Below, piece after piece: positions 14,057 to 22,536 of a stretch of DNA of 48,536 nucleotides (position 1 is its first letter; each line of letters starts with the position of its first letter). A model generated the notes under the pieces. It was not told where the DNA came from. It ran no database searches and was given only the letters and a program-made list of their open reading frames with translations. The stretch spans positions 1 through 48,536 of the forward strand of contig NZ_JAGGQU010000053.1 in NCBI RefSeq assembly GCF_018613155.1, in the 5' to 3' direction. The translations under genes and the position numbers were made by a program. The stretch comes from Bacillus sp. ISL-55. Lineage in GTDB: Bacteria > Bacillota > Bacilli > Bacillales > Cytobacillaceae.

Positions 14057-14814
14057 TCCTCACCTTTGACCTTCCATTTAATCACATTCTTTTCAATCAT
14101 CACAATAATGCTGTAGAGCAGCATACTGAAAAAGATAATAATGAAAATGGCAATAAATACCCGATCTGTCCTGAAGGCTGACGATGCTAGTGTCATGAAT
14201 ACACCAATCCCTTTTTCGGCCCCCAGCCATTCGGAAATAACGGCCCCCATCACACTATACGTCGCTGCTATTTTCAATCCCGAAAACATAGGTGACAGAG
14301 CATTAGGGAGCTCCAGCTTCGCAAATGTCTGAAACCTGGTGGCACCTGACATCCTCATGTAATGCATAAGTTCGCGGGGAACATTGCTGAAGCCATCCAA
14401 TGATGCAATCGTAACTGGGAAAAAACAGACTAAAATAATAATAATCAACTTCGGAAAAAAACCGAAACCAAACCAAATGACTAACAGAGGAGCCAAAACA
14501 ATGATCGGTACATTTTGCGATAAGATCAGCAAAGGATAGAATGCGTTACGCAAAGAAGGTATTAAGTGAAGGATCATAGCGATCAAAAATCCTGTTGCTG
14601 ACCCCAGCAATAGCCCCGTAATTGCCAGCTTCAAGGTTGCTCCTATATCTTGCAAAAATAATGGGTAACTGGAAATCGCTTCCTTAAAAATGACAGAAGG
14701 AGCAGGCAGCAGCCATGCAGGGATCTCCTGAAAATGAGTAATGCCTTCCCAAAATAAGAAGAAAAGGAGGAGAACCAGAAATGGTCTCCATCCTTTATTC
14801 CATAACGTTTTCAT
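14053..14814 (-). CDS. ABC transporter permease, thiamine-precursor (ThiX-like)
   Basis: A 253-residue permease with about six membrane segments. The coupling loop MRMSGATRFQTFAKLELPNA, about residue 160-180, is the EAA-type contact for the ATPase. It belongs to the SsuC/TauC/ThiX group. It starts on the stop codon of the preceding thiamine-binding gene (TGATG). The TPP riboswitch at the front of the operon and a ThiY-like binding protein support thiamine pyrimidine precursor transport. Confidence 0.88.
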   Translation of the reverse strand: MKTLWNKGWRPFLVLLLFFLFWEGITHFQEIPAWLLPAPSVIFKEAISSYPLFLQDIGATLKLAITGLLLGSATGFLIAMILHLIPSLRNAFYPLLILSQNVPIIVLAPLLVIWFGFGFFPKLIIIILVCFFPVTIASLDGFSNVPRELMHYMRMSGATRFQTFAKLELPNALSPMFSGLKIAATYSVMGAVISEWLGAEKGIGVFMTLASSAFRTDRVFIAIFIIIFFSMLLYSIIVMIEKNVIKWKVKGEE

Positions 14815-15107
14815 CAGCGATATTTCTCCGTCAGTCGGCCCATCGTGATCCCTTCTGGCTGATACAGGATTTTCACCTGAGAGATCACGTTTGGAGATCC
14901 GAGCTCAATTATTTTCTTATTCATCTCAGCAATCACAGCCAACAGGTGCTCCAGCTCGCCCTCCATTGTTGTCTCGAGCGGATGGACTTCATAATTTACA
15001 CCAGACGAATCAATGATTTTGATTGCCTCATCAACCAATCCAATGACCTCCTCGGTAGAAGAAGCCTTAGGAATAATTTGTACACTTACTAACGCTGTTG
15101 CCATCAT
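14814..15107 (-). CDS. Thiamine-binding-fold protein (MTH1187/YkoF, DUF77 type)
   Basis: A 97-residue soluble protein of the MTH1187 family (TALVSVQIIPK, then IDSSGVNYEVHPLETTMEGE, then the GSPNVISQVKIL region), a ferredoxin-like fold that in YkoF binds thiamine or its pyrimidine half. It sits between the binding lipoprotein and the permease and overlaps both neighbours by one base, so it is certainly part of the operon. It may buffer the imported pyrimidine in the cytoplasm or sense thiamine, but its exact role is unknown. Confidence 0.85.
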   Translation of the reverse strand: MMATALVSVQIIPKASSTEEVIGLVDEAIKIIDSSGVNYEVHPLETTMEGELEHLLAVIAEMNKKIIELGSPNVISQVKILYQPEGITMGRLTEKYR

Positions 15108-16108
15108 TAATTCCCCCTCTTCGGTAAAAACTCATTTGTAAAAGCTTTGTCAGCTTCTAATTCCTTCTCAAGCAGGCCATTATCGAACATCCATTCACTG
15201 TAATTCTCCCAAATCTCCAGCTTTTGCTCTCCCCATCGCTCAGCGTCATCCTGGTACTTAGGGGAAAGCCATTCCTGACTTCTCTTCACCAGCTCTTCAT
15301 CCAAATCAGGTACCGCCTTAATCAAAATATCCGCACTGTCAGCTGGGTGCTCTATCGTAAATTCATATCCCTCAGTAAGCGCAGCCATGAATGCTTTGAC
15401 TGTACCCGGGGCATCCTTGATCATTTTTTCATTTGTAGTAATGACTGGTGTGTAGTAGTCCAGTTTCTCTGAGTAATCTGTTAAATACACCATATTGATA
15501 GGTTCATTACGAATTTCCGCCTCGACTCCCGTCCACCCATAATAAATCCAGGCAAAATCAATATCACGATTCACGGCTGTGAAAAAGTCTGAGTCTCCCA
15601 TATTAATTATTTTCACTTTCTCCACATCGGCATTTTCTTGTTTCATTAATGAATTGATTACAGCTTTTTCAATTGGCGACCCCCAGCCGCCATAGGTTTT
15701 GCCTTCAAAGTCTTTTGGTGAAACTATATTTTTGGCCTTAGGCGAGGCAAATCCTGAAGTATTATGCTGAATAACAGCCGCCAGTGAAACAAGCGGAATC
15801 CCCTGAATTCTCGCCTGCGTGATTCCTTCCTGGTAGCTTACTCCGAATTCCGACTTTCCTGACGCCACTAGCTGGTCAGCTCCTGCTTCTCCCGGAAGTA
15901 TGATATTTACGTCCAAACCGTGCTTCTTGAAATAACCTTTTTCTTTAGCAACATAGATTCCCGTATGGTTTGTATTCGGCGTCCAATCAAGCACAATTGA
16001 AACCTTCTTCAATGCGCCTTCCTTTTCCACGGATGACTGGCTCGAAGCACAAGCAGCCAGACTCCAGACTAATAAAAATGCAGAAAACAAGATTAATAAC
16101 TTCTTCAT
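15107..16108 (-). CDS. ABC transporter binding lipoprotein for thiamine pyrimidine precursor (ThiY-like)
   Basis: A 333-residue NMT1/THI5-like lipoprotein. Lipobox LAAC gives Cys 20. The start of the mature domain, VSIVLDWTPNTNHTGIYVAK, is the classical NMT1/THI5/ThiY mark, and GGWGSPIEKAVI is a further family block. ThiY binds formylamino-aminomethyl-methylpyrimidine or HMP outside the cell. First gene of the five-gene operon, with the TPP riboswitch and its terminator directly upstream (16176-16332). The ligand is inferred from family and riboswitch. Confidence 0.88.
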   Translation of the reverse strand: MKKLLILFSAFLLVWSLAACASSQSSVEKEGALKKVSIVLDWTPNTNHTGIYVAKEKGYFKKHGLDVNIILPGEAGADQLVASGKSEFGVSYQEGITQARIQGIPLVSLAAVIQHNTSGFASPKAKNIVSPKDFEGKTYGGWGSPIEKAVINSLMKQENADVEKVKIINMGDSDFFTAVNRDIDFAWIYYGWTGVEAEIRNEPINMVYLTDYSEKLDYYTPVITTNEKMIKDAPGTVKAFMAALTEGYEFTIEHPADSADILIKAVPDLDEELVKRSQEWLSPKYQDDAERWGEQKLEIWENYSEWMFDNGLLEKELEADKAFTNEFLPKRGN

Positions 16109-16175
16109 TTATTCCCCTCTTCTCTATTTTTTTGACAATGAAGGCGGAAAAGAAGGATAAGTAAGTTTGATAAAA

Positions 16176-16207
16176 TAAAAAATGCGCTCAGGGAATCCCA
16201 AGCGCAT
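16176..16207 (-). terminator. Expression-platform terminator of the TPP riboswitch
   Basis: On the minus strand ATGCGCT...GG-ATT-CC...AGCGCAT followed by TTTTTTATTTT. It lies 43 bases after the aptamer, as expected for transcriptional control by TPP. Confidence 0.85.
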
Positions 16208-16249
16208 GAATAAATCCATAATAAACGAAAAAACGTCTATCAGAAGATG

Positions 16250-16332
16250 TTCCCTACGCTGGTACTAACCAGATCAGGTTAAAGGGTCAGCATCTATGGA
16301 CACTATCTCAGCCGGCAACACCGGCTCCCCTA
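16250..16332 (-). ncRNA. TPP (THI-box) riboswitch aptamer
   Basis: Read on the minus strand the conserved core is complete: GGGGAGCC, GGCTGAGAT, GACCCTTTAACCTGATCTGG and TACCAGCGTAGGGAA. It precedes the thiamine-precursor uptake operon. When TPP is bound, the terminator at 16176-16207 should form and shut off uptake genes. Confidence 0.97.
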
Positions 16333-16428
16333 CATTTCCTATTCTCCAATTGTCATCTCTACTATAATACAATGTTTTATGATTCGTCTAGAAAAATAAT
16401 CCATTACTTCCTATTGATAAACCTCTCT

Positions 16429-17514
16429 CTAATCTAAAATAGAAATAATCTTCTTGGCAAAAGCAGCAAGTTCCAGCTTTTCAAGTGTATGACAGTAATC
16501 ATATTCAATATTGCCAACTGATGGTCCCTCTATGTCTCTAAGATACTCTAATACTATAAAATCACTAAACCACTCGCCCTTTTCAGCTTCCTGGTGTTTA
16601 ACGTTTTTCCATACATTTTCAAGTGTCGGGCTATAGATTCTTCTTGCTCCAGATTTAAGCTTGCAGGAACTCAATTTCATTTGATATTTAAGCCCAGGCA
16701 TTCCTTCGTGTACATCATTAAAAATATGCGGCCAGTAATCTTTTCGTGAACCAGTATGTGGGTGGGCCACGGCCCACTCCTCCACTTTTTTCAATACCTC
16801 TTTATCAAAAAGAATGGCATACAATCTTTTTCCTAATTGGATTCTTTCATGCATTGATTCAAACTGATTTACTGTCTGTCCGGCCAATTTAGTCAAACCG
16901 TAATCATTATAGGGGAAAAGAATTTGATTAAAGGATAATAGATCCTGTAATTCAAACTCCAGGGTACTGAAAACATCTTTGATATATATCTGATTCTGGA
17001 TGACTCTATTTTCGATATAATTCTGTTCATTGATAATCAGCCCGAATGTGAGTAGAGATGAATTGGAAGAACTCCAGTAATAATCCCAGATCGTCTCGCT
17101 AAAGATTGATACATTTAAGTGGGGAAGCAGCCTGAATAGCGGTTCTTTCCTTTTGAGACTTTCTTCGTAAAGCAGCAGCTGTGGATAGGCATCCTGGAAA
17201 ATCAGCCAATTCCCTCGTTCTAGGAAAGAAAAATAGGAACTTTTTTCCCTTTTAGATAACAGCCTTGCTAAAAGCTCAGCTTTCAAATCCGTCATGCTCC
17301 AACCGCCATTGCGCGAGACCATATGGGCCAGGAATGCCCAGTGGATTTCCGGATGTTTTTTATAATAATCCAGATACGCTTTCGTTCTAGTGATATTATT
17401 CAGGTTTAGTTCTTTAGTCTTCTGCTGTATCTCGCGAATGATTTTTATCTCTTCCTCTGAGGGGTTATTAGCCAAACTTACTTTTTGCCTTCTTTTCAAT
17501 GTTTCTTGGATCAC
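16429..17514 (-). CDS. DUF2515 family protein (YppC-like)
   Basis: A 361-residue protein with the DUF2515 block near residue 38-80: NNITRTKAYLDYYKKHPEI, then WAFLAHMVSRNGGWSMTDLK. Function is unknown; the family is confined to Bacilli. No signal peptide or clear membrane helix. The reported GTG start has a weak ribosome site; GGGGGG about 45 bases upstream sits in front of an open stretch in the same frame, so the true start may be slightly further upstream on a rare codon. It is a single-gene unit between the TPP riboswitch region and the catalase. Confidence 0.8.
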   Translation of the reverse strand: MIQETLKRRQKVSLANNPSEEEIKIIREIQQKTKELNLNNITRTKAYLDYYKKHPEIHWAFLAHMVSRNGGWSMTDLKAELLARLLSKREKSSYFSFLERGNWLIFQDAYPQLLLYEESLKRKEPLFRLLPHLNVSIFSETIWDYYWSSSNSSLLTFGLIINEQNYIENRVIQNQIYIKDVFSTLEFELQDLLSFNQILFPYNDYGLTKLAGQTVNQFESMHERIQLGKRLYAILFDKEVLKKVEEWAVAHPHTGSRKDYWPHIFNDVHEGMPGLKYQMKLSSCKLKSGARRIYSPTLENVWKNVKHQEAEKGEWFSDFIVLEYLRDIEGPSVGNIEYDYCHTLEKLELAAFAKKIISILD

Positions 17515-17785
17515 TTCAATTGGCGACTTTACTTTTCTATTAAAAAAGAATATCGGTCATCCCCCCTATTTCTTTTTGGATTAGGTATGAAGATTAATGC
17601 AAAAATGAAAAGAATGATAAACAGGTCCTTTTCCATTCTATTGCAGTTTTATTCAATAAATGAGCTATTCATTCAAGAATGACAGCCTCAGTGATTCACC
17701 ATGTCTTTGGCAGGGGCAAGTTACCTAATATTGAATTACCCATATCATAAAAGTGGAGTGCAAAATTGTTTTGGGGAGGCATAAG

Positions 17786-18640
17786 ATGTTTTACCACATA
17801 AAAAAATTACAATATCAAGCAAAACCAGAAAGACCAGACCCTGTTTATGCAAAAAAGCTTCAAGAAGTTCTAGGAGGACAATTCGGGGAAATTTCTGTTG
17901 CAATGCAATATCTATTCCAGGGATGGAATACTCGAGGTGATGGAAAGTATCGCGATCTCTTGATGGATACCGGGACAGAAGAACTGGCCCATATTGAAAT
18001 GCTGTCCACCATGATAGCAAGGCTTTTAGATGGCGCACCTGTTGGCGCACAGGAAGAAGCCGCAAAGGATCCGGTAATGAATGCCATCTTAGGCGGAATG
18101 AATCCACAGCATGTCATCGTATCAGGATTGGGCGCCATGCCCGCCGATAGTGTAGGAAACCGTTGGACTGCAGATTACATCGCTGCAAGCGGCAATCTTC
18201 TGGCCGACTTCAGGGCTAACCTTAATGCTGAGTCCCAAGGAAGGCTCCAGGTAGCAAGACTATACTATGAAACGACGGACCGTGGAGTAAGAGATATGCT
18301 TTCCTGGCTGCTGGCAAGAGACACGATGCACCAAAATCAGTGGATCGCGGCTATAAAAGAGTTAGAAGCAAAAGAAAATGTAGTGGTTCCAAGCACCTTC
18401 CCGAAACATCTGGAAAAACAGGAAGTTTCCTACGTGCTGTTTAATCTTTCAGAGGGAGATGAAAGTGCGGCCGGGAGATGGGCAAGCGGACCTAGCATGG
18501 ACGGTCTCGGCACATTCCAGTACGTTCAAAACCCAGCTCCATTTGGGCCAAAGCCAAAACTTAAACCAGCCCCTCCTTATATTTTTAATACACCACCTGC
18601 CGTCTTGCGCAGTGAGCAAATACCGCCGAATTTGATGTGA
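17786..18640 (+). CDS. Manganese catalase
   Basis: A 284-residue di-manganese catalase that converts hydrogen peroxide to water and oxygen. The metal ligands known from the Lactobacillus plantarum enzyme can be placed: Glu 35 (GQFGEIS), Glu 66 and His 69 (TEELAHIEM), Glu 149 (NAES) and His 182 (TMHQNQW). The C-terminal extension is Pro-rich, as in spore-associated bacillus homologues such as YdbD. The start at 17786 follows GGGGAGGC by five bases. Terminated by a strong hairpin shared with the convergent tRNA gene. Confidence 0.93.
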   Translation: MFYHIKKLQYQAKPERPDPVYAKKLQEVLGGQFGEISVAMQYLFQGWNTRGDGKYRDLLMDTGTEELAHIEMLSTMIARLLDGAPVGAQEEAAKDPVMNAILGGMNPQHVIVSGLGAMPADSVGNRWTADYIAASGNLLADFRANLNAESQGRLQVARLYYETTDRGVRDMLSWLLARDTMHQNQWIAAIKELEAKENVVVPSTFPKHLEKQEVSYVLFNLSEGDESAAGRWASGPSMDGLGTFQYVQNPAPFGPKPKLKPAPPYIFNTPPAVLRSEQIPPNLM

Positions 18641-18657
18641 AAAGTGAAAGAACAAAA

Positions 18658-18692
18658 AAAGCTTCAATCCTTAAGAAAAGGATTGAAGCTTT
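18658..18692 (+). terminator. Bidirectional terminator between catalase and tRNA-Val
   Basis: 15-bp perfect stem AAAGCTTCAATCCTT / AAGGATTGAAGCTTT with loop AAGAA, A run before and T run after. Confidence 0.9.
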
Positions 18693-18698
18693 TCAGTA

Positions 18699-18771
18699 TG
18701 ATTCCTACTGGGTTCGAACCAGCGACCTCTACCCTGTCAAGGTAGCGCTCTCCCAGCTGAGCTAAGGAATC
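18699..18771 (-). tRNA. tRNA-Val (anticodon GAC)
   Basis: Minus strand. Acceptor GATTCCT / AGGAATC, D arm GCTCAGCTGGGAGAGC, anticodon arm CTACC-TTGACAG-GGTAG giving anticodon GAC, T arm GCTGG-TTCGAAC-CCAGT, discriminator A. CCA is not encoded. It stands alone rather than in an rRNA or tRNA cluster. Confidence 0.96.
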
Positions 18772-18864
18772 GTTTTAGCATTGTCCAACGTAGTGAGGAC
18801 ATTTACTAATATATACTGGATTAATAGGAATGTCAATATAATTTTCAAGTAAAAATAACCTAAT

Positions 18865-19482
18865 CTATAATTTTTTAATTGCCTTTATAACACTTTCAAT
18901 ATATGTATCTTCATGTGGGACAAAATCTTTTTTTGTCACAAGCATGCTATGTGATTTCTTTCCTTGACCATCGTTCACCAGGAAACCTTCAACTTTTATT
19001 TTCTTTTTCCTGCCAAACCAAAGATTTTCAAATTCAGTAAGGCTCGCCATCATGATACCCGATACCTCTTCTCTTTGCAGACTGTAATTTTCGAAAGGTT
19101 GAGGTTGTTCATACAAAAACACATGGCATAATTCGTTGTCGATAAATCCAGGACTGTTCAATGAATCTTTGATCATTCCTAACGAATGCAAATCCTCCAA
19201 GCCTAGGTCAATCCCAAGCTCCTCTTTCACTTCTCTTAAGCCATCCACTGGACTTTCATCAGCAAGAATATGTCCCGCTGCGGTAATATCCAACAAATTA
19301 GGATAGTCTTTTTTAGCTGAACTGCGGACTTGGAAGAAAAGAAATTCTTCATTGTCTTTCCTCTCGGTAAACCAGCAATGAAAGGTTTCATGCCAATGTC
19401 CTGATTTATGAACTTCCGACCTCGTAGCAGTACCAGTATAATTTCCCTGTTGATTAAACACCTTAAGCAATTCGTTTTCCAT
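18865..19482 (-). CDS. Nudix hydrolase
   Basis: A 205-residue Nudix protein. The Nudix box runs from Gly 70 to about residue 92 (GHILADESPVDGL, then REVKEELGI), with the catalytic REVKEE helix intact. The upstream HETFHCWF segment is typical of the isopentenyl-diphosphate-isomerase-like Nudix subgroup. It probably hydrolyses a nucleoside diphosphate derivative; the substrate is not determinable. Divergent from the LexA-controlled WYL-like gene; the two starts are 125 bases apart, so LexA binding could affect it too. Confidence 0.85.
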   Translation of the reverse strand: MENELLKVFNQQGNYTGTATRSEVHKSGHWHETFHCWFTERKDNEEFLFFQVRSSAKKDYPNLLDITAAGHILADESPVDGLREVKEELGIDLGLEDLHSLGMIKDSLNSPGFIDNELCHVFLYEQPQPFENYSLQREEVSGIMMASLTEFENLWFGRKKKIKVEGFLVNDGQGKKSHSMLVTKKDFVPHEDTYIESVIKAIKKL

Positions 19483-19527
19483 ATTTACACCCCTCTAAAT
19501 AATACCATATATCCCTTTAAATTTTTA

Positions 19528-19578
19528 CGAACAAATGTTCTAAAAAGATTGAATAAAGAACTAGTGTTCGGGTATAAT
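19528..19578 (+). promoter_or_regulatory. SOS promoter: two LexA (Cheo) boxes and sigma-A promoter
   Basis: Box 1 CGAACAAATGTTCT (19528-19541) and box 2 AGAACTAGTGTTCG (19557-19570) match the Bacillus LexA pattern CGAACRNRYGTTYG at 13 and 12 of 14 positions. The promoter is TTGAAT (19549-19554), 18-base spacer, TATAAT (19573-19578). Box 2 lies between -35 and -10, an ideal place for repression. Confidence 0.75.
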
Positions 19579-19607
19579 ATAAATAGAAATCAAAGGAGTG
19601 AGAGCGC

Positions 19608-19829
19608 ATGAATATCATTCTTGAAAAATCACTTAGAGAAAACCTTCCTGTGGAGATGATCTATCTGGCTGCAAATAACCAGATTACCCAGCGGAGGATT
19701 ATTGTAAAAGAATTGCATGAACGTTATTTTAAAGCCTTCTGTTTTCTCAGAAACGCAGATCGCCTGTTCAAAAAGGAAAATATACTTTCTGTTATGCCTG
19801 AAAGACGCAAACTGCTTAGATCAAGCTAA
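19608..19829 (+). CDS. Small WYL-like domain protein, LexA-controlled
   Basis: A 73-residue protein that looks like a lone WYL domain: VEMIYLAANNQITQRRIIV, then a YFKAFCFLRNADRLFKKENI segment resembling the typical AfC..R..R.F....I pattern of the domain. WYL domains sense nucleic-acid or nucleotide ligands and usually regulate DNA-damage or phage-defence genes. No DNA-binding domain is fused here. AAGGAG lies before the ATG. Two LexA boxes in the promoter point to induction by DNA damage. Function beyond that is unknown. Confidence 0.75.
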   Translation: MNIILEKSLRENLPVEMIYLAANNQITQRRIIVKELHERYFKAFCFLRNADRLFKKENILSVMPERRKLLRSS

Positions 19830-19858
19830 AAAAAAGAAGCCCTGTAAAAGGACTCCTT
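19828..19858 (-). terminator. Terminator of the TRAP transporter operon
   Basis: On the minus strand AAGGAGTCCT / AGGGCTTCTT (two wobble pairs) followed by eight T. It lies directly after the permease stop and next to the stop of the convergent WYL-like gene. Confidence 0.75.
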
Positions 19859-19868
19859 TTCCCGTTCA

Positions 19869-21827
19869 TTAATTTGCTGGCTTTGGTTTCACTGAATCTT
19901 TATCTTTAATAATCAATTGAAGTGCAACAAGCAGTACAAAAAGACCGAGACCGATTATATCCGACATTCCTTCTGGATAAATCAGCATAATACCGCCTAC
20001 GATTCCCAGCACTCTTTCCCACCATTGCAATTTCCTTAACCAGTAACCAATGACCCCTGCTCCAATGGCCAGCATACCAGAAATGGCCGAGAATACCACC
20101 CAAATTAATTCTGTCCAGGTTGTATCGATCATAAGAAGTTCAGGAGATAACACGAACATATAAGGGATGATAAATGCCGCTATCGCCAGCTTGGCCGAAT
20201 TCACTCCGGTACGCAGGGGTTCGCCACCGGAAACTCCTGCCGCCGCGAATGCTGCCAACGCAACTGGAGGCGTGATATCGGCAATAATACCAAAATAGAA
20301 AACAAATAAGTGAGCTGATAAATCCGGTACACCAAGCAGAATTATGGCCGGTGCAGCAATTGTTGAAGTGATAACATAGTTAGCCGTGGTTGGCGAACCC
20401 ATACCTAAAACGATTGCGGCAACCATAGTAAGCATCAAAGTAGGAATTAGGTAACCACCAGAAAGATCAAGCAAGCCATTAGCAAGCTTTAGTCCAAGAC
20501 CAGTCTTAGTAACTACACCAACAATGATACCTGCTGCAGCTGTAGCTGCCGCAACTCCCAGTGCAGTCCGCGCTCCATCGACAAGTGCATCGATCGCATC
20601 TTTGAAACCAATTCGTGTCTCTTTGCTGAAAGCACTGACGACAATTGTCGATAGAATCGACCATAAGGCCGCACGCATGATACTCATTCCGCTTACCATC
20701 AATAAAATAACAATCAGGATAGGCAATAGAAGATAAATCTTTTTAAGGACTTCTTTTCTGTCAGGCATTTCTTCATCAGATAATCCTCGCAGACCAATCC
20801 TTTTTGCTTCAAAATGAGTCATAATCCATATACCTGAGAAATATAACAACGCAGGGATTGTAGCTGCCTTGGCAATTTCCCAGTAAGTAATTCCGCCGCC
20901 GATGAATTCAACCATCAGGAACGCTGCCGCTCCCATGATTGGAGGCATAAGCTGTCCACCTGTTGATGCCGCTGCTTCTACGGCACCTGCGAATTCTTTG
21001 CGGTAGCCAAGCTTTTTCATCATCGGAATCGTAAATGACCCCGATGTCACAACGTTAGCCACTGAGCTTCCACTGATTGTTCCTTGGAGGGCACTCGAAA
21101 AAATCGCTACCTTCGCTGGTCCTCCAGTACTTTTTCCTGCAACAGCAACAGCGAGATCATTGAAATATTGACCAACACCCGTTTTTACCAGGAATGCACC
21201 GAACAAGAGGAACAGGAAAATGAATGTTGATGAAACACCCAGTGGAGTTCCCAGGATACCCTCAGTTGTAAAGAACATTGTCTGGACTAGAGATTCCAGA
21301 TCAAGACCTCTGTGCGCCAAAAAGCCTGGCATATAAGGTCCAAAAAGAGCATAAGCCATGAATAAAGCTGCAATAACCGTGATTGGCAAGCCGACCGTTC
21401 TTCGTGTCGCTTCCAGTACCAGCAGGATAGCGGCAATACCAATGTAGAAATCTGTTGGTGTTAATCGCCCGACACGATTGACGAGTTCATCTATCATCAC
21501 TGGCCAATAGGCCCCAACTGCAATAGCAAGCAGAGCCAATAGCAGGTCGTACCATGCAACCTTTTTTACTTTAAGATTCTTCTTCCTTGAAGGAAACAGC
21601 AAGAAAATAAGCGCTAGAGCGAATCCCAGGTGAATCGAACGCTGGAGTTGGGCAGTAAGGACACCAAATATGGATGTGTATAGCTGGAATACTGAGAAAG
21701 CCAGAAGTCCGAAGAAAACAATCCATCCCATCTTACCTGCCAATTTTCTAGTTGCAGCTTCAGGATCATATTTCTCCAGAAGCTCTTGTTGTTTTTCTTG
21801 AGATACCAATTCTTCATTTGTCGTCAA
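19869..21827 (-). CDS. TRAP transporter fused permease (TAXI-associated, DctM/DctQ fusion)
   Basis: A 652-residue integral membrane protein in which the small (DctQ-like) and large (DctM-like) TRAP permease parts are fused, as is usual for TAXI-type systems. More than a dozen hydrophobic helices. Large-subunit marks include SGSSVANVVTSGSFTIPMMK, AAASTGGQLMPPIMGAAAF and GMGSPTTANYV. It uses a cation gradient to import a substrate captured by the lipoprotein encoded at 22537-23535. Start overlaps the DUF1850 gene by 14 bases. Substrates of such systems include dicarboxylates and glutamate; not known here. Confidence 0.93.
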   Translation of the reverse strand: MTTNEELVSQEKQQELLEKYDPEAATRKLAGKMGWIVFFGLLAFSVFQLYTSIFGVLTAQLQRSIHLGFALALIFLLFPSRKKNLKVKKVAWYDLLLALLAIAVGAYWPVMIDELVNRVGRLTPTDFYIGIAAILLVLEATRRTVGLPITVIAALFMAYALFGPYMPGFLAHRGLDLESLVQTMFFTTEGILGTPLGVSSTFIFLFLLFGAFLVKTGVGQYFNDLAVAVAGKSTGGPAKVAIFSSALQGTISGSSVANVVTSGSFTIPMMKKLGYRKEFAGAVEAAASTGGQLMPPIMGAAAFLMVEFIGGGITYWEIAKAATIPALLYFSGIWIMTHFEAKRIGLRGLSDEEMPDRKEVLKKIYLLLPILIVILLMVSGMSIMRAALWSILSTIVVSAFSKETRIGFKDAIDALVDGARTALGVAAATAAAGIIVGVVTKTGLGLKLANGLLDLSGGYLIPTLMLTMVAAIVLGMGSPTTANYVITSTIAAPAIILLGVPDLSAHLFVFYFGIIADITPPVALAAFAAAGVSGGEPLRTGVNSAKLAIAAFIIPYMFVLSPELLMIDTTWTELIWVVFSAISGMLAIGAGVIGYWLRKLQWWERVLGIVGGIMLIYPEGMSDIIGLGLFVLLVALQLIIKDKDSVKPKPAN

Positions 21828-22347
21828 GGATATTCACTCCTTCCAATTGCTTCAATAAACTAATTTCCTCAATCTTTATCCGTACTCTTGTCCCTGGTTC
21901 AATCGCCTTGGACAACGGATACGTAATGTCTTCAAAAATCAGGGTATGGTTTGCCCGGACCTGGCCAAGCCTCATATCGAAATGCGAAAATTCCCTGTTC
22001 ATATTCGTAATATAGTACTTGCCATCCTTCATTTCAAAGTTCTCTCCATCTCCGACTTCAGATGGCATACCGATAGCAAAATCTTCATACTCCAGTTCGT
22101 ATTGCCTGATTTTATGGCTTTCGGTCACTTCGTAGCTTTCTATCACATCTGACAGATGGATTGAATGCTTATACTTTATCTTAAAGGCTTCCCCTGTATT
22201 AATCGGTACATAGCAGAGTATATCATTACTTTCTGGTGCTTGAAAAACTAGAGCTTGTTTGTAAGGGATATTGATTGAGATAATTGCTAAAAAAACGATG
22301 AGGGTTAACAGAACGAAGATTTTTGATTTAATCCAGTTTATTTTCAT
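21814..22347 (-). CDS. DUF1850 family protein, TRAP-associated
   Basis: A 177-residue protein with one N-terminal membrane segment (IFVLLTLIVFLAIISINI) and an outward domain with the DUF1850 marks FKIKYKHSIHLSDVIESYEV and EYEDFAIGMPSEVG. DUF1850 genes recur next to TAXI-type TRAP permeases and are thought to assist transport. ATG at 22347 is chosen because GAGG lies about eight bases upstream; the longer frame to 22395 has no ribosome site. It overlaps the permease gene by 14 bases. Confidence 0.85.
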   Translation of the reverse strand: MKINWIKSKIFVLLTLIVFLAIISINIPYKQALVFQAPESNDILCYVPINTGEAFKIKYKHSIHLSDVIESYEVTESHKIRQYELEYEDFAIGMPSEVGDGENFEMKDGKYYITNMNREFSHFDMRLGQVRANHTLIFEDITYPLSKAIEPGTRVRIKIEEISLLKQLEGVNILDDK

Positions 22348-22400
22348 ATCAGCAGCCTCGCCTGTCCAATGTCTCCGATGGAGTACTTTCTTCATTACAG

Positions 22401-22432
22401 TAAAAAATAGACCGGTTGGAAGTTCGGTCTAT
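22401..22432 (-). terminator. Intra-operon terminator, hairpin 3 of 3
   Basis: On the minus strand ATAGACCG...CGGTCTAT followed by TTTTTT. It lies between the TAXI lipoprotein gene and the DUF1850 gene and probably lowers downstream expression. Confidence 0.8.
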
Positions 22433-22439
22433 CCTGGCT

Positions 22440-22475
22440 GGGCTTTCACCCATGTGGCCTTCCTTGTGAAAAGCC
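22440..22475 (-). terminator. Intra-operon hairpin 2 of 3
   Basis: Minus strand GGCTTTTCAC and GTGAAAGCCC pair across a 16-base loop that contains GGCC. No U tract; perhaps an mRNA-stability or processing hairpin. Confidence 0.5.
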
Positions 22476-22490
22476 ATTTTTAGATAAATT

Positions 22491-22523
22491 GACCGGACGT
22501 GTCCTCGGGGACACTGCCCGGCC
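22491..22523 (-). terminator. Intra-operon hairpin 1 of 3
   Basis: GC-rich stem GACCGGACGTGTCC with GGACACTGCCCGGCC (one bulge), 14 bases after the lipoprotein stop. It likely protects the 3' end of the abundant lipoprotein mRNA. Confidence 0.6.
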
Positions 22524-22536
22524 TATTTCTTACTTT

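Noticed and set aside
17515-17566. Frameshift at the start of the DUF2515 gene
   Set aside because: GGGGGG followed by ATG opens a different frame that stops after six codons, but the main frame is itself open across the segment, so an upstream rare start is as likely as a frameshift.
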